From the NCBI GenBank assembly GCA_965227445.1, contig OZ245751.1:4154001-4218000 (forward strand): a DNA stretch of 64,000 nt, given 5' to 3'. The notes beneath the pieces were generated by a model, which had not been told where the DNA came from, made no database searches, and was given only the letters and a program-made list of their open reading frames with translations. This document shows, in pieces, positions 8,701 through 17,616 of this stretch. The first letter of the stretch is position 1, and the number at the start of each line of letters is the position of its first letter. This stretch comes from DT-110 sp030148525. GTDB lineage: Bacteria > Bacteroidota > Bacteroidia > Chitinophagales > Saprospiraceae. Both the position numbers and the translations under genes were made by a program.

Positions 8701-10121
8701 AGCATCCAGCTAAAGAAGGATTGAAACAGCAGCACCAGCAGCCAACGTGCCCAGCTTCGACTGCTTCCAATTCAGCATCCAGCTAAAGAAGGATTGAAAC
8801 TAAAGTGGACTTTTGGACTGATTGCCGTAAAGGGCTGCTTCCAATTCAGCATCCAGCTAAAGAAGGATTGAAACTTTCTGCCCGGCTCATGCCCTGGCAA
8901 ATGATCGGGTCTTCCAATTCAGCATCCAGCTAAAGAAGGATTGAAACTTGATAGCAAGCCTGGCCACGTAGACAATAATTCCTCTTCCAATTCAGCATCC
9001 AGCTAAAGAAGGATTGAAACTCGACGATCAGCGCGACCAGGCAGCCTGAGTTGCTTCTTCCAATTCAGCATCCAGCTAAAGAAGGATTGAAACCCCATAC
9101 GATGTGGTCAAGGCTTTCGTAGTGGAGGGCTTCCAATTCAGCATCCAGCTAAAGAAGGATTGAAACCGGAAGTACAGCGGCTCCTACGCGATGCCCCAGC
9201 ACACTTCCAATTCAGCATCCAGCTAAAGAAGGATTGAAACATAGCCGCATTGGAGCAGAGGCAGGAAACCCTGTCTTCTTCCAATTCAGCATCCAGCTAA
9301 AGAAGGATTGAAACCGGATGTCAGCAACGCGGCCGCCTTCTCCATGTCCTCTTCCAATTCAGCATCCAGCTAAAGAAGGATTGAAACCTTATTCCAGAAT
9401 GGTGAATGTGGTACAAATGAATACTTCCAATTCAGCATCCAGCTAAAGAAGGATTGAAACACATTCAAGTTCCATGACCATTTTCACCATCCTCTGCTTC
9501 CAATTCAGCATCCAGCTAAAGAAGGATTGAAACGCGATCACGCCGGAGGGTATGAGGATGAGGCACTGGCTTCCAATTCAGCATCCAGCTAAAGAAGGAT
9601 TGAAACTGATTCACGACGCCTTCCAAAAGAATTACCCGGCCACTTCCAATTCAGCATCCAGCTAAAGAAGGATTGAAACCCCATACGATGTGGTCAAGGC
9701 TTTCGTAGTGGAGGGCTTCCAATTCAGCATCCAGCTAAAGAAGGATTGAAACAAATTAGAAAAAAGCCGCCCGCCTCATTAGGGCAGACTTCCAATTCAG
9801 CATCCAGCTAAAGAAGGATTGAAACGCTCACGACCCGATCCGGGTCAGTGCGCAAGTAATCGCCTTCCAATTCAGCATCCAGCTAAAGAAGGATTGAAAC
9901 TACAAGGCTGTGAACTAATGGAATTAGGTATAGCAGGCTTCCAATTCAGCATCCAGCTAAAGAAGGATTGAAACTCGACGATCAGCGCGACCAGGCAGCC
10001 TGAGTTGCTTCTTCCAATTCAGCATCCAGCTAAAGAAGGATTGAAACAGGGACGTCGCACTTATTACCAGTACGCGGATCTCGCCTTCCAATTCAGCATC
10101 CAGCTAAAGAAGGATTGTGCA
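5758..10121 (+). CRISPR. CRISPR array, distal block (60 repeats, 59 spacers)
   Basis: Same 37-bp repeat and orientation as the block at 1687-3270. I count 60 repeats, the last at 10085-10121, where the final four bases read TGCA instead of AAAC, the decayed repeat expected at a leader-distal end. The repeat at 6414-6450 has one change (A to T at 6436). Of 59 spacers only 47 are different: 5941=6014, 6159=6232, 6305=6818, 6525=6672=6891, 7482=9241, the three from 7921, 7994 and 8067 = 9388, 9461 and 9534, 8361=8434, 9021=9975 and 9094=9680 (start positions). The spacer at 6598-6634 resembles the 3' half of a tRNA. No leader precedes this block. With the proximal block the locus has 82 repeats. 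Confidence 0.98.
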
Positions 10122-10155
10122 TATTCCGGAGTGTTTGACCCCGTCAAAAAAATAA

Positions 10156-11148
10156 CTATTGCACCCACCGTTCCTCAAATCGCCTCTTTTCTTTCGTAAA
10201 GTCCAGGAATGGTAATTCCCTCTCCAATTCAACCACCTCCTGTAACTGCTTGCGCAAAAAAGCCTGATGGCTCTCTGAGGCGGGGTGATGGGGACGGTGG
10301 GCTGCCGCCCGCTGGATGCCAGCTACCCGTTGCATAGCAGCCTTGGTCTCCGGTTCCAGCCAGGCATCCGCTAGTTTTTCCCAAACGAAGGCCACGGCAT
10401 CCTCATTGGGGTGGGTACCAGCCCGGTCAAAAAAGGAATAATCGCGCAGTTCATCCGTCACCAACTCGTAAGCGGGAAAGTAGTGGACGAAGGGAAAATG
10501 CTGTTCCAATTGTTCAGCGGCCAGGATCAGGGCGGCTTTTGAACGCTGGGAATCCACCAAACCATCGCGAACATAACGCACCGGACTCACCGTGAGGATC
10601 ACCTTAAGATTTGGATTTTCCTGACGACAGCGGGTAATGACCTCCCCTAAGGTATCAGTTACAGCCTCCACCCCAAGCCGTTCTCGCTGAAACAGTTCAT
10701 TGGGAAACCGGTGACAATTAGCCACGATCGCCTGAGTGTCTTTTTTAAGCCACACATGAGCCGTTCCCATGGAGAGCAACAGCCATTCTCCTTCCAATAG
10801 CATCTGTCGTCCGGCGGCCAGCTCGCGATTTATTTGCTCTGCGGCCTTTGCGGGATCAGGGTGGGCAAAGCGCCCGTGGTGGTCAAAACTATACCACAAT
10901 CCGTCGTTAAACAGGAGATTAGCTTCGGTGTACTGTTCATTCGACAGCATGTGCGTCAAAGCACCTACTATCGAAATGGGATTAAACAGGATACCGAACG
11001 GATTTTGTACCACCTGAAATTTCCGGCCTTCCAGAGCCCGCCCCATGTGTTCCGCAAAACAGGAGCCCATCGCCAGTATGCCGGCCCGGTAGTGTAATTT
11101 TTCGGGTATTGAAGTTATTGTTACGGGCGTTCGTTTTTGCAAAGCCAT
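10156..11148 (-). CDS. GSCFA-domain protein (SGNH-hydrolase-like)
   Basis: A 330-residue member of the GSCFA family, which is common in Bacteroidota and distantly related to SGNH/GDSL esterases. The name-giving block MGSCFAEHMG lies at residues 27-36, with Ser29 as the likely nucleophile. TVSPVRY in the middle and DRAGTHPNEDA near residue 240 supply the later blocks, the latter with the Asp-His pair. No signal peptide is visible, so it is probably cytoplasmic. The substrate is unknown. The last 50 residues form a charged helix. Its stop lies 35 bp from the decayed end of the CRISPR array, on the opposite strand. Confidence 0.88.
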   Translation of the reverse strand: MALQKRTPVTITSIPEKLHYRAGILAMGSCFAEHMGRALEGRKFQVVQNPFGILFNPISIVGALTHMLSNEQYTEANLLFNDGLWYSFDHHGRFAHPDPAKAAEQINRELAAGRQMLLEGEWLLLSMGTAHVWLKKDTQAIVANCHRFPNELFQRERLGVEAVTDTLGEVITRCRQENPNLKVILTVSPVRYVRDGLVDSQRSKAALILAAEQLEQHFPFVHYFPAYELVTDELRDYSFFDRAGTHPNEDAVAFVWEKLADAWLEPETKAAMQRVAGIQRAAAHRPHHPASESHQAFLRKQLQEVVELERELPFLDFTKEKRRFEERWVQ

Positions 11149-11178
11149 ATGTTTGAAATGATTGCTGAATTGGATTAA

Positions 11179-11251
11179 TATACTGCTTCCGAAGTGGTTT
11201 GGAGTTCCAGCACGAAGTACTGCGTAGCAAAACCACTTCGTTGTCGGTATA
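11179..11251 (+). repeat. 73-bp palindromic dispersed element, copy A
   Basis: GAAGTGGTTT and AAACCACTTC face each other around a loop that includes GCACGAAGTACTGCG, and the copy ends in CGGTATA. An ungapped second copy lies at 27766-27838 (64 of 73 positions equal by eye). The left 12 bp instead match the left end of the hairpin at 27715. No open frame is present, so this is REP- or MITE-like. Confidence 0.75.
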
Positions 11252-11530
11252 ATTGATAGGTAAACGTAAGGTTGGGGTTCAGCAGTTCGGTAAATTACTG
11301 AAGGCTACAATCTTACGTTGTATTTGGTATAGGGTATTGGGTAGTAGGACTTGCTTAAATCCATATACCCAATACCAATTACTCTGTACCGGGAGGTTGG
11401 GCGTTGAAAATGGTCACTTAACGAAATAGTCTATGCCCAACCTCACGATAGGTAATGCATCTTTGGCATCAGTACGCCCGATCCACCAACCGTTGGCGCG
11501 ATCCGGCCACACCTGCGCCCCCTTAAAACT

Positions 11531-11713
11531 GTGGTCCGTGAGCCATGGTCCGTGAGCCGTGAGCCGTGAGCCGTGAGCCATGGTCCGTGAGCCGTGAGCC
11601 GTGAGCCATGGTCCGTGGTCCATGGTCCGTGCATGCCTGCCGAAGCCCATACGGGCGTATGCCTTGGCGTAGGCAGGGACCGTAAACCTTGAACCATGGA
11701 CCTTGGACCATAA
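11531..11713. repeat. Heptamer tandem array with a palindromic island
   Basis: Fourteen 7-bp units (GTGAGCC, ATGGTCC, GTGGTCC) fill 11531-11628. A hairpin-forming island follows, bounded by CCTGCC (11636-11641) and GGCAGG (11672-11677) with CCCATACGGG inside. Five more degenerate units of the ACCNTNN type complete it (11679-11713). The array ends before the coding start chosen for the next gene. Confidence 0.85.
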
Positions 11714-11853
11714 TTACCCCATCTCAGTTAAAAATAGTATTTTCCCCGCGCACGCCGAATTCGCTGTTTGAAAGGCACAACGGCGGGCAGGTGGCGTCAC
11801 TGATGAGCCACTTTTCCTTGATATTGAAAAAGACCTTGCCGTCACCTTCGCTT

Positions 11854-13185
11854 ATGGGGTTCATTGATCGCCTTTTCGGAACCAGTAAAGATGACCTTGC
11901 CCAGCCCGAGATCCGGTTTGGCCGGTATACCGATTCGTATAAGCGCACCGAAAACTACGAAGCCTGGGACGCTTCTCTCCGCTTTTTTGAAGAGGAAGAC
12001 TTTCTGAATTCCTACCGGCAATTCCTGTTCTACCTCCGCGATCAGTCCGAAGATAATGTCCATTACGAAGACAAGGACGGGGGAATTTCCTTTGAGCTGT
12101 ACCAGGGATCCAAAAAGATTTGTGGTTTTGCCGACGACAAGAAGTTTAAAGCCGAAGCCCGCATCGCCTACACCGAATCCCTGAACGTAGCCTTCATGCG
12201 GCGCCTCATCGAGAAAAACTTCAGCCTGAAATACGCCCGTTTCGCCCTCGATGAAACGGACAATATTACCATCATTTTCGATACCTACACTCTGGACGGC
12301 TCCCCCTACAAACTCTATTTTGCCCTCAAAGAGCTGGCCACCAATGCCGATAAGCAGGACGACCTGCTGCTCGACGAATTCCGGGAACTCAATCCCGTGG
12401 AAACCGCCCACCTGCAGGAACTACCCAAAGCAGAAAAGGAGGCCAAGCATCAGTTTATCGTCGATGAGATCCGCAAAGCATTGCACATCCTGGAACACGG
12501 TGCCCTGAGCCTCGAACAGTACCCCGGTGGTTATGCCTACATACTCCTCAACCTGCTCTACAAACTGGACTTCCTGACCAAACCGGAGGGACATACCATG
12601 GAAACCCTGGAGCGACTACACCGGAAATACTTCGCCAAAGACGACAAATCCACCCTGGAAAAGGTACAACTGATCGCCAAGGGACTCAAAAAGCTCTCCG
12701 AGCGACCACCGGAAGAATTCTTCAAAGAAATGTACCAGGTGCGCTCCACCTTTGGCATTACCACCCCCGTCAATCACGACCGGGTGGTTGGCTTCATGGA
12801 CAGCGAGTTACCTAATATGGATTGGTATTTCGATAATGGCCATCGGGACATTGCCCTGGCTATTCCCGGCTACATCGTGGGGTATTGCCTGTTCAATTAC
12901 GCTATTCCCAAACCCGACCGCGATCTGTTTTTCCTGTATTACCAGATCCTCGAGGCCGACTTTTTCCGGAGCCTCGGCTTCACCATTCCCTACGTAGATG
13001 AAAAATCCGGAGCACTGCAAAAACGCTCCATCCGCAAAGCCATCGACCAGCTCGTTGCCGAAAATAAGGATCAATTCCCGCGCTTTGCACCGAATACCAG
13101 TAACCTGGAATTCGGTTCCCATCCGGCTTTCGCCAAATCCTTCCTGCGCATGATGCGCCCCCTCGATCTGACCCGTGTGCATTAA
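11854..13185 (+). CDS. Conserved hypothetical protein, YbjN-like N-terminal part
   Basis: A 443-residue cytoplasmic protein starting MGFIDRLFGTSKDD. The frame is open further upstream, but that part reads through heptamer repeats and low-quality sequence, so the ATG at 11854 is preferred. The first 190 residues (GRYTDSYKR, FEEEDFLNSYRQFLFYLRD, and SLNVAFMRRLIEKNFSLKYARFAL) resemble the YbjN / type III chaperone fold; the rest is mixed helical (KALHILEHGALSLEQYPGGYAYILLNLLYKLD). No signal peptide, membrane segment or catalytic motif is seen. Function unknown; the YbjN link is an inference from pattern. Confidence 0.8.
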   Translation: MGFIDRLFGTSKDDLAQPEIRFGRYTDSYKRTENYEAWDASLRFFEEEDFLNSYRQFLFYLRDQSEDNVHYEDKDGGISFELYQGSKKICGFADDKKFKAEARIAYTESLNVAFMRRLIEKNFSLKYARFALDETDNITIIFDTYTLDGSPYKLYFALKELATNADKQDDLLLDEFRELNPVETAHLQELPKAEKEAKHQFIVDEIRKALHILEHGALSLEQYPGGYAYILLNLLYKLDFLTKPEGHTMETLERLHRKYFAKDDKSTLEKVQLIAKGLKKLSERPPEEFFKEMYQVRSTFGITTPVNHDRVVGFMDSELPNMDWYFDNGHRDIALAIPGYIVGYCLFNYAIPKPDRDLFFLYYQILEADFFRSLGFTIPYVDEKSGALQKRSIRKAIDQLVAENKDQFPRFAPNTSNLEFGSHPAFAKSFLRMMRPLDLTRVH

Positions 13186-13606
13186 TTAAACCAATTACCC
13201 GTTGTCGGGTGTTATATTACAGGATGCTCGTGTGCCATTTCCGGCCCGGGAGTCCCGGTACAGTTCCCTTTTGCGAAAGCATGCTCAACCTAAAATGTTG
13301 AATGCTAAGTGCTCAATGATAAATGGGCTTTTGCTCCGTTTGGCTTTCGCCAAAAGAACTTTGATTATTGTTCATCGTTTTTAGGAGAATAATTTCCTTC
13401 AAAGAACGGCCAATCAAAAATTGAGCACTGAACATTGAGCACTGAACATTGAACATTGAGCACTGAGCATTGAACATTGAGCATTGAACATTGAACATTG
13501 AGCACTGAGCACTGAGCATTGAACATTGAGCATTGAGCATAAATAAATGGTGTATGGCAAGACCTCAAACCCCAAACCTCAAACCTCAAACCTGATATAT
13601 ATATAT
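13186..13606. other. 421-bp intergenic region with heptamer arrays
   Basis: Gene-free. A few degenerate heptamers read in reverse (13293-13319), then an island with a small palindrome (GGCTTTCGCC around 13340-13349), then 17 clean units (13421-13539) and a third short array of CTCAAAC units (13562-13593). An AT dinucleotide run (13595-13608) leads directly into the paaD start codon. Confidence 0.75.
13421..13539. repeat. 17-unit heptamer array (TTGARCA / CTGARCA)
   Basis: Exactly 17 contiguous 7-bp units of four kinds (TTGAGCA, TTGAACA, CTGAACA, CTGAGCA) in mixed order. Variation is confined to the first base and to the fifth, so each unit fits YTGARCA. Apparent frames across it (NVQCSM-type peptides) are products of the period. 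Confidence 0.9.
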
Positions 13607-14104
13607 ATGCAAACAACCCTAACCAAACAAGACATCTGGGATCTGCTGGAGCAGGTTACGGATCCCGAAATTCCCGTACTCACCGTAACGGATCTCGGTA
13701 TCGTACGCGATGTGGTACTACACGATGACGGAACAACCGAAGTTATCATCACTCCTACCTACAGCGGGTGCCCCGCCATGAATATGATCGAAGTGAATAT
13801 CAGGGCCGTTTTGCAGGAAAACGGAGTAGAACCACTCAAAGTCACGACTGTACTCAGTCCGGCCTGGACTACGGACTGGATGAGTGAGGAAGGTAAACGC
13901 AAGCTGAAGGAATACGGTATTGCGCCCCCGGTGGAAGGCTCGCAAGACAAAGGGGCTCTTTTTGGCGAAAGCCCGAAACCCGAATGTCCACACTGCGGCT
14001 CACCGAATACCGAGATGGTCGCACAGTTTGGTTCGACGGCTTGTAAGTCGATGTACAAATGCCTGGACTGTAAGGAGCCCTTCGACTACTTCAAGTGCCA
14101 TTAA
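13607..14104 (+). CDS. paaD: Phenylacetyl-CoA epoxidase maturation protein PaaD
   Basis: A 165-residue protein with an N-terminal DUF59/MIP18 domain (WDLLEQVTDPEIPVLTVTDLGIV, then TPTYSGCPAMNMIE with the conserved Cys) and a C-terminal zinc-ribbon-like part (CPHCGSPNTE...CLDCKEPFDYFKCH). This domain pair is the PaaD/PaaJ signature; PaaD is thought to supply or repair the metal site of the PaaABCE epoxidase of aerobic phenylacetate breakdown. Length is usual. The ATG follows an AT repeat directly, with no Shine-Dalgarno. The epoxidase genes paaABCE are not in the window; paaG lies 3.5 kb downstream with an unrelated gene between. Confidence 0.9.
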   Translation: MQTTLTKQDIWDLLEQVTDPEIPVLTVTDLGIVRDVVLHDDGTTEVIITPTYSGCPAMNMIEVNIRAVLQENGVEPLKVTTVLSPAWTTDWMSEEGKRKLKEYGIAPPVEGSQDKGALFGESPKPECPHCGSPNTEMVAQFGSTACKSMYKCLDCKEPFDYFKCH

Positions 14105-14424
14105 TCGCAGGTTTACTAGCAAAATCCAAATGCGCTCAAACGGTATGTCCAAAATGCTTACTGTGATGAGCATTTTTCGCTATTTCTGCTTATCGCAATA
14201 AGCAATTCACGCTAAAAAGGACGCGCTGCCAAAAAACAGTTCGTGTACGAGTTGTATCGTTAACTGAATAAACCAAACTTCCCCCGCTTATTTATGATGG
14301 GCGCAGATATTGGCCCTGCCCACCACAACCCGGTATCCGCCCATCATAAATAAGCGGGAGTCCTGCCCCGCATTTCCCTGTTTCTGTTCCATACCGTATC
14401 TTTTGCGCAAGCAAAAGAAAAACT
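14105..14424. other. 320-bp intergenic region with two hairpins
   Basis: Holds a 7-bp stem TGCTTAT/ATAAGCA with a CGCA loop (14187-14204) and the large perfect inverted repeat at 14283-14358. Just before the next start codon is a palindrome CTTTTGC-GCAA-GCAAAAG (about 14399-14416), possibly an operator or part of the promoter. No gene seen. Confidence 0.6.
14283..14358. repeat. Perfect 21-bp inverted repeat
   Basis: The arm at 14283-14303 (starting CCCGCTTATTTATGATGG) is exactly complementary to 14338-14358, with a 34-bp loop. There is no T-run after either arm. The length and perfection suggest a recently formed mobile palindrome or a strong RNA hairpin in the 5' region of the next gene. 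Confidence 0.85.
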
Positions 14425-17400
14425 ATGACACAAACGATCTCCCGGCTGCTGGTTGCAGCCTTACTATTATGCAGTTTGACCCTCTCCGGTCAGCAGCTCG
14501 ATATGGACCTGTTCGAGCAGATGAAAGCCCGCAATATCGGGCCGGCAGGAATGAGCGGGCGCGTCACTGCCGTCGATGTTGTTCGCGAGAACCCCGATAT
14601 TATCTACATAGGTACCGCATCGGGCGGTGTCTGGAAATCGGAAAGCGGCGGTACCGACTGGACTCCCCTTTTCCAGAACGAACGGGTAGCCTCCGTGGGG
14701 GCCATTGCCATCAATCCCCAAAACCCCAAAGACATTTGGGTAGGTACCGGCGAAGGTAATCCGCGCAATAGCCTGACCAGTGGCTATGGCATCTACCGCA
14801 GCCTCGACGGGGGCGAAACCTGGACCTTCAAGGGCCTGGGGCCGACCCGACACATTCACCGCATACTTATTCACCCCGACGATCCCAATACCGTTTGGGT
14901 GGGAGCCATTGGTTACCCCTGGGGCGAACACCCCGAGCGCGGTGTCTATAAAACCACCGATGGCGGAGCTTCCTGGAAACACACCCTGTATGTAAACGAA
15001 AAGACCGGCTGCGCCGACCTGGTTATTGATCCCACCAATCCCAACAAACTCATTGCGGCCATGTGGGAACACCGTCGCTGGCCCTGGTACTTTAATTCCG
15101 GAGGGGACGGCTCGGGTATGTTCATCTCCTGGGACGGCGGGGAAACCTGGACCGAGAAAACCAGTGCCGACGGACTGCCCGGAGGAGAACTGGGTCGTAT
15201 TGGCCTGGCTATTGCTCCGTCTATGCCCGATCGCGTATATGCTTTGATCGAAGCCAAAAAGACCGGATTATACCGGTCTGACGACGGGGGAAAGTCCTGG
15301 TCGCTAGTCTCTACCCGCAACATCGGCGGTCGTCCATTCTACTACGCCGACCTCTTCGTGGATCCCAAGAATGAAAATCGATTGATCAATGTCCATTCCC
15401 GGGTGGAGATCAGCCAGGATGCCGGACGCACCTTTAGCAGTTTTATTCCCACCAGCCTGATCCACGTCGACAATCACGCCTTCTACATTCACCCCGATGA
15501 TCCGTCGTTTATGATCGATGGTAACGACGGGGGTATGGCCATCACCCGCGACGGGGGCCAGACCTGGGATTTCCCGGAAAACCTGCCGCTGGCCCAGTTT
15601 TACCATATTCGGGTAGACGATGCCGTGCCTTACCACGTGTATGGCGGCCTGCAGGACAATGGCTCCTGGCGCGGCCCTTCACAGGTGTGGCGCCGCAAGG
15701 GCATTCGCAACCTCTACTGGAACCGGATCGGATACGGTGATGGCTTCGATGCAGCACCCGATCCACTGAACCCGCGCTACGGCTATTCGCTGTCGCAGGG
15801 CGGCAACCTGTTGCGCTACGATCTCGAGACCGGAGCCATGCAATCGGCCAAACCCTATCTGGCCGACGGACGAGACCTGCGCTTCAACTGGAATGCAGCC
15901 CTGGCCATTGACCCCCACGATCAGAAAACCATTTACGTGGGTAGCCAGTACGTGCTGAAAAGTGATGATCACGGCAAGAGCTGGACGGCTATTTCGCCCG
16001 ACCTGACCACTAACGACACCACCAAGCAACAGCAGGAAACCACCGGTGGACTCACCTTCGACAATACCGGTGCCGAGATGCATACCACCTTGCTGGCGAT
16101 TAGTCCCAGCCCCGCCGAGGAAGGTGTGATCTGGGCCGGATCGGACGACGGGCTGGTACACGTAACCCGCAATGGCGGCGATGACTGGACTAATGTCAGC
16201 TCGGGACTGCAGGGTTTGCCGAAAGGCTCCTGGATCAATCAGATCCACGTAACCAACCGGGCCGGTGAGGCCCTGGTGGTAGCCAATAACTACCGTCGCG
16301 ACGACTGGACTCCCTACCTGTACCGCACCCGCGACTACGGAAAAACCTGGACCCGACTGGTCGATGAAGATCAGATCTGGGGGTATTGCCTCTCCGTAAT
16401 TCAGGACCCCGAAGTTCCCAACCTGCTGTTCCTGGGTACCGAGTTTGGGTTGTACGTAAGTATCAATGATGGCGAAAACTGGACCAAATGGGATCGCCAC
16501 TACCCTACCGTATCCACCATGGACATGGCTCTCCAGGAGCGGGAGGGCGATTTAGTATTGGGTACCTTCGGCCGGGCTGTCTGGATCCTCGACGATATCC
16601 GCCCGCTGCGAGCCATTGCCCGGAACGGCCTGCAGGAGGTACTAGACAAAGAGCTCCACGTCTTTGATGCTCCCATCGCCTATCACGCCCACATGGGAGA
16701 GCCCAACGGCTATCGCTCCACGGGGCACGGCCTGTTTATGGGCGAAAACCGGGATCAGGGTGCACTGCTGAGCTATTATGTCAAGTCACCGGGCGAGAAA
16801 GTCAAGGTGGAGGTACTCGACGGCGAGGGAGCAGTGATTCGCACCCTTTACCACAAACCCGATACCGGCATCAACCGCATGGTTTGGCGATTGGACCGCA
16901 AAGGGGGGCGCTACCCCACGCGTCCGCCATCCGATAATCCCGAATACGAACCGGGTGGCCGGGAAGTACTACCGGGCACCTATACCGTGCGCTTCACCTA
17001 CGGCGAACATACTGCCGACACCGAGGTGGACGTACGCATGGACCCCAATATTCCACTTACCGGGGAGGAACTGGAGGAAAAAGCTCAATTGCTGGATGAC
17101 TACGCAGCCCTCACGGCCAAAGTAACCGAACGGGTCGACCGCATCCGCCAGGCACAGGAAGACCTGGAACGGGTGCAGGCACTGGCCAAAACCCATGGGC
17201 ACGAAGAGCTGATCGAAATGGGGAAGACGCACCAAAAAGAGCTGGATGAATTGATGGTCATGGTGCGTGGTCCGGAGGATGTGCAGGGCATCTATAGTGA
17301 CGAAGACGCCCTAACCAGCATCCTGAGCACTCCGGGTCGCTTGCTACAGGGGTTACTCTTTGGTCCCAGTCCGGCACAAGAAGCCGCCATCCATAATGCC

Positions 17401-17508
17401 CGCAAAGAGATTGAGCCTAAACTGGTGGCCATCGATGCCTATTTTGCCGGTCCCTGGGCCGAGTTGAAAAAGGCGGTAGAAGCCGCTGATCTGTCTTTGA
17501 TGAAGTAA
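14425..17508 (+). CDS. Exported VPS10/sortilin-like beta-propeller protein (BNR repeats)
   Basis: A 1027-residue protein with an N-terminal Sec signal (MTQTISRLLVAALLLCSLTLSGQQ). Many BNR/Asp-box type repeats follow: SGGVWKSESGGTDW, SLDGGETW, TTDGGASW, SWDGGETW, RSDDGGKSW, TRDGGQTW, SDDHGKSW, TRNGGDDW, TRDYGKTW and SINDGENW. These form the large propeller of VPS10-like 'glycosyl hydrolase' proteins common in Bacteroidota. After about residue 720 come a beta-rich domain and a helical C-terminal part (about 870-1027). The name glycosyl hydrolase is historical; no catalytic motif is evident and the ligand is unknown. A long hairpin follows the stop. Confidence 0.88.
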   Translation: MTQTISRLLVAALLLCSLTLSGQQLDMDLFEQMKARNIGPAGMSGRVTAVDVVRENPDIIYIGTASGGVWKSESGGTDWTPLFQNERVASVGAIAINPQNPKDIWVGTGEGNPRNSLTSGYGIYRSLDGGETWTFKGLGPTRHIHRILIHPDDPNTVWVGAIGYPWGEHPERGVYKTTDGGASWKHTLYVNEKTGCADLVIDPTNPNKLIAAMWEHRRWPWYFNSGGDGSGMFISWDGGETWTEKTSADGLPGGELGRIGLAIAPSMPDRVYALIEAKKTGLYRSDDGGKSWSLVSTRNIGGRPFYYADLFVDPKNENRLINVHSRVEISQDAGRTFSSFIPTSLIHVDNHAFYIHPDDPSFMIDGNDGGMAITRDGGQTWDFPENLPLAQFYHIRVDDAVPYHVYGGLQDNGSWRGPSQVWRRKGIRNLYWNRIGYGDGFDAAPDPLNPRYGYSLSQGGNLLRYDLETGAMQSAKPYLADGRDLRFNWNAALAIDPHDQKTIYVGSQYVLKSDDHGKSWTAISPDLTTNDTTKQQQETTGGLTFDNTGAEMHTTLLAISPSPAEEGVIWAGSDDGLVHVTRNGGDDWTNVSSGLQGLPKGSWINQIHVTNRAGEALVVANNYRRDDWTPYLYRTRDYGKTWTRLVDEDQIWGYCLSVIQDPEVPNLLFLGTEFGLYVSINDGENWTKWDRHYPTVSTMDMALQEREGDLVLGTFGRAVWILDDIRPLRAIARNGLQEVLDKELHVFDAPIAYHAHMGEPNGYRSTGHGLFMGENRDQGALLSYYVKSPGEKVKVEVLDGEGAVIRTLYHKPDTGINRMVWRLDRKGGRYPTRPPSDNPEYEPGGREVLPGTYTVRFTYGEHTADTEVDVRMDPNIPLTGEELEEKAQLLDDYAALTAKVTERVDRIRQAQEDLERVQALAKTHGHEELIEMGKTHQKELDELMVMVRGPEDVQGIYSDEDALTSILSTPGRLLQGLLFGPSPAQEAAIHNARKEIEPKLVAIDAYFAGPWAELKKAVEAADLSLMK

Positions 17509-17517
17509 GAAAGGAAC

Positions 17518-17590
17518 AGGTTCCACCACTGGCACCCTGCCTTATGACCGGTGGTGGAACTCTTTCCTGTAATCTCCTTTTTGTATCTTC
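17518..17590 (+). terminator. Hairpin after the VPS10-like gene
   Basis: GTTCCACCAC (17520-17529) pairs perfectly with GTGGTGGAAC (17551-17560). A weak T-rich tail (CTCCTTTTTG) follows at some distance. It sits between the stop at 17508 and the paaG start, so it may end the upstream transcript or act in the paaG leader. Confidence 0.45.
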
Positions 17591-17616
17591 CCGGTCCAAC
17601 CAAGTACACAAAACCA

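Larger units (their letters stand above)
11149..11853. other. 705-bp intergenic region rich in small repeats
   Basis: No convincing gene. In order it holds the 73-bp palindromic element (11179-11251), a stretch with no clear signal, a copy of a roughly 35-bp dispersed sequence in inverse orientation (11411-11445), a heptamer array (11531-11628), a palindromic island (11636-11677), and degenerate heptamers (11679-11713). Reading frames over the heptamers give HGPW-type peptides that come from the 7-bp periodicity and are not proteins. Confidence 0.75.

Noticed and set aside
10085..10121. Last repeat as a sign of a second array boundary or insertion
   Set aside because: Loss of only the final four bases is the common decay of a leader-distal terminal repeat.
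11414..11711. Frames giving HGPW/HGSR-type repeats
   Set aside because: Produced by the heptamer array; they differ in every frame and have no family support.
13313..13616. Frames giving NVQCSM/NAQCSM repeats
   Set aside because: Product of the YTGARCA heptamer array.
14310..14759. 149-codon frame overlapping the start of the VPS10-like gene
   Set aside because: Out of frame with the conserved protein and covers the inverted repeat; no recognisable family.
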